Positions 62,700-64,000 of a stretch of DNA of 64,000 nt are shown here, piece after piece (position 1 is the stretch's first letter; each line of letters begins with the position of its first letter). Made by a program: the position numbers and the translations under genes. Source of the DNA: Cristatella mucedo (Eukaryota > Bryozoa > Phylactolaemata > Cristatellidae); assembly GCA_009760855.2 (NCBI GenBank), contig WPIO01000008.1, forward strand, positions 6,586,001 through 6,650,000, written 5' to 3'. Under the pieces are notes generated by a model that worked only from the letters and a program-made list of their open reading frames with translations, was not told where the DNA came from and searched no databases.

Positions 62700-62958
62700 T
62701 TGAGTCCTTGTGATCCGTCCTTTATGTGCATATGCGTGCTGAGACTGTGCATGATGCCACTAACCATTCTTGCATGCTGAACCTGTGCATGTCACCCATA
62801 ACCATGTTATTCTTGTTATTTAGTGACCATGCTACCAATAACCATTCGATCGTGCTTCCTTTGAAGCAAATGTAAAGCACCAAGAAAGAGATTGAGTTCT
62901 CTGAGGGTGCTTTATCAAATTTATTATTGTTATTAGTATTATTATTATCAATACCTGC
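62700..62958 (+). mobile_element. L2-like LINE 3' end
   Basis: ACCTGTGCATGTCACCC, CGATCGTGCTTCCTTTG, AAGCACCAAGAAAGAGATTG, AGTTCTCTGAGGGTGC, then ATT/TTA repeats. Close to the 49.1-kb copy. Confidence 0.78.
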
Positions 62959-62959
62959 T

Positions 62960-63600
62960 GCTGCAGAGATTCTTAAGATGCTCGTGATATACCTTTCAGG
63001 TAATGTATGTCAGCTCTAATGGATACCTTGGCAAAATATGGTGAGATAATAATTGATAATTACGGGAATATTTCAAAATATGAGCACGTAATTCATCAAC
63101 AGTCTGATGTTGCTAATAACCGTGTAGCCAAATTGGTGCTGTGATTTGAAAGCAACGAATCGATCGATCATATCCCATTTACTGCATTACCAGGTTGTCA
63201 GAGGCAGATGTCACAATAGTAGACAAATAGTTTACACACTTGAGGGTCTCCTCGGAAGCAGAGCTAAGACGATTATTTGAAACATTGTGTAACACATTAC
63301 CTAATTTTTAATCATTACTTAATATTGAATATGTTTACCTGATATCTTCTCAATGAACCTTGACGATAGTACTATACGACCAAACCTTTACACACGCGTT
63401 TCTAATGGACTACCGTGTCATGTGCTAGATGGCTAGTTAAATATATTTTTCACCACTCGGTTTACGCTCAAGAAATAAGCTCTCCAGCATCATCGACATA
63501 CCTCTGGTTTGACACAAAGAGGAACTAGTTTCAAGAAAAAATCCCCACGAGACTTGATTTTACAATCCAGGTAATTCTCACCCATGGCCATATTGCATGC
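62960..63600. other. Intronic or intergenic, nothing recognised
   Basis: No domain-bearing frame or repeat was recognised. Confidence 0.4.
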
Positions 63601-63604
63601 ATAC

Positions 63605-63880
63605 CTCCCGGTACCGGCAAGCCAGCTTGGATCTCGCTTAGAGCAGCATCTTCTTCAAACTGGCAAAGGCACTTACAGTACCTGATATCGATTATATTAA
63701 GCCGGTATCTCTCTTCGTTTGAAGACTGCGAAAGTGAATTGACGAAGCTCTTAACCCATTGAATTGGAGTCGGTGGTACCTCATCAATGTTAAGTTCTTC
63801 TTGAAAGTAAGCATACTTTAGCAGAGACTCGCTGAATGATGCATTTAAAGTAATGATGGCCCGATAAGAACCTGATGTGG
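63605..63880 (-). CDS. Probable extracellular exon near right edge, unknown domain
   Basis: A long open stretch ending at CGGGAG|GTATGC (or at TTGCCG|GTACCG, ten bases earlier). The right limit is one of two acceptors: CTGTAG (start 63880, used here) or AAACAG (start 63903). It reads SGSYRAIITLNASFSESLL, then ELNIDEVPPTPIQWVKSFV and later RYCKCLCQFEEDAALSEIQ. It is protein-like, with Cys clustered late. I do not recognise the domain. It may be an N-terminal exon of the adhesion GPCR, or belong to a separate upstream gene. Confidence 0.5.
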
Positions 63881-63959
63881 CTACAGCGCGAAGAAGCAAA
63901 CAACTGTTTAAATTATAGAGACTGGGTGCGATTTTTAAACTACTGCGAGAGTCACTTAC

Positions 63960-64000
63960 CATTCGGACTCTGGGCAAGCACCGCATTCGACCATATTCGT
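63960..64000 (-). CDS. Exon fragment cut by the window edge
   Basis: The last 41 bases end at a strong donor, GAATG|GTAAGT. Two frames fit possible acceptors of the 63.6-63.9 kb exon. One reads IWSNAVLAQSPN and the other NMVECGACPESE. The choice needs upstream sequence. Confidence 0.35.

Overview
This window is animal nuclear DNA. Coding sequence comes in short exons with GT..AG introns of tens of bases to several kilobases, and the rest is full of tRNA-derived SINEs, L2/CR1-type LINE fragments, a hAT-type MITE, a solo LTR and microsatellites. The families present (an adhesion GPCR and a C-type lectin) are metazoan. I see nothing that fixes the phylum; a non-vertebrate animal is a guess from the unfamiliar divergence. 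No rRNA, CRISPR, operon or bacterial gene was seen.

Right half (about 29.1-55.4 kb, minus strand, perhaps on to 64 kb): one gene for an adhesion-class GPCR. Reading frame and splice phase can be followed from a hormone-receptor-like (HormR) exon near 55.3 kb through four GAIN exons and the GPS exon (39.0-39.2 kb), then TM1, TM1-3, TM3, TM4, TM5 and a terminal TM6-TM7-tail exon ending at 29085. Every junction joins in phase except TM3/TM4, which is out by one base. Candidate N-terminal exons lie at 56.7, 57.5, 58.4, 63.6-63.9 and 63.96-64.0 kb. I could not chain these, and the start of the protein is not in the window.

Left end (about 2.4-8.2 kb, minus strand): four exons with matching phases make one complete C-type lectin-like domain. 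What precedes and follows it is unresolved. A possible tyrosine-containing tail exon lies at 663-819.

Middle (9-29 kb): no confident gene. It holds a decayed L2-like LINE with a SINE inserted in it (11.3-13.2 kb), a GC- and CpG-rich block (13.9-17.0 kb), several 3' ends of a second LINE family (21.0-25.3 kb), and a 186-bp hAT MITE with a perfect 8-bp target duplication (24.1 kb). Repeats inside the GPCR introns lie mostly antisense to the gene.

The two protein genes share no visible pathway. Both are extracellular-recognition types: an autocleaving-type receptor and a lectin-fold protein.
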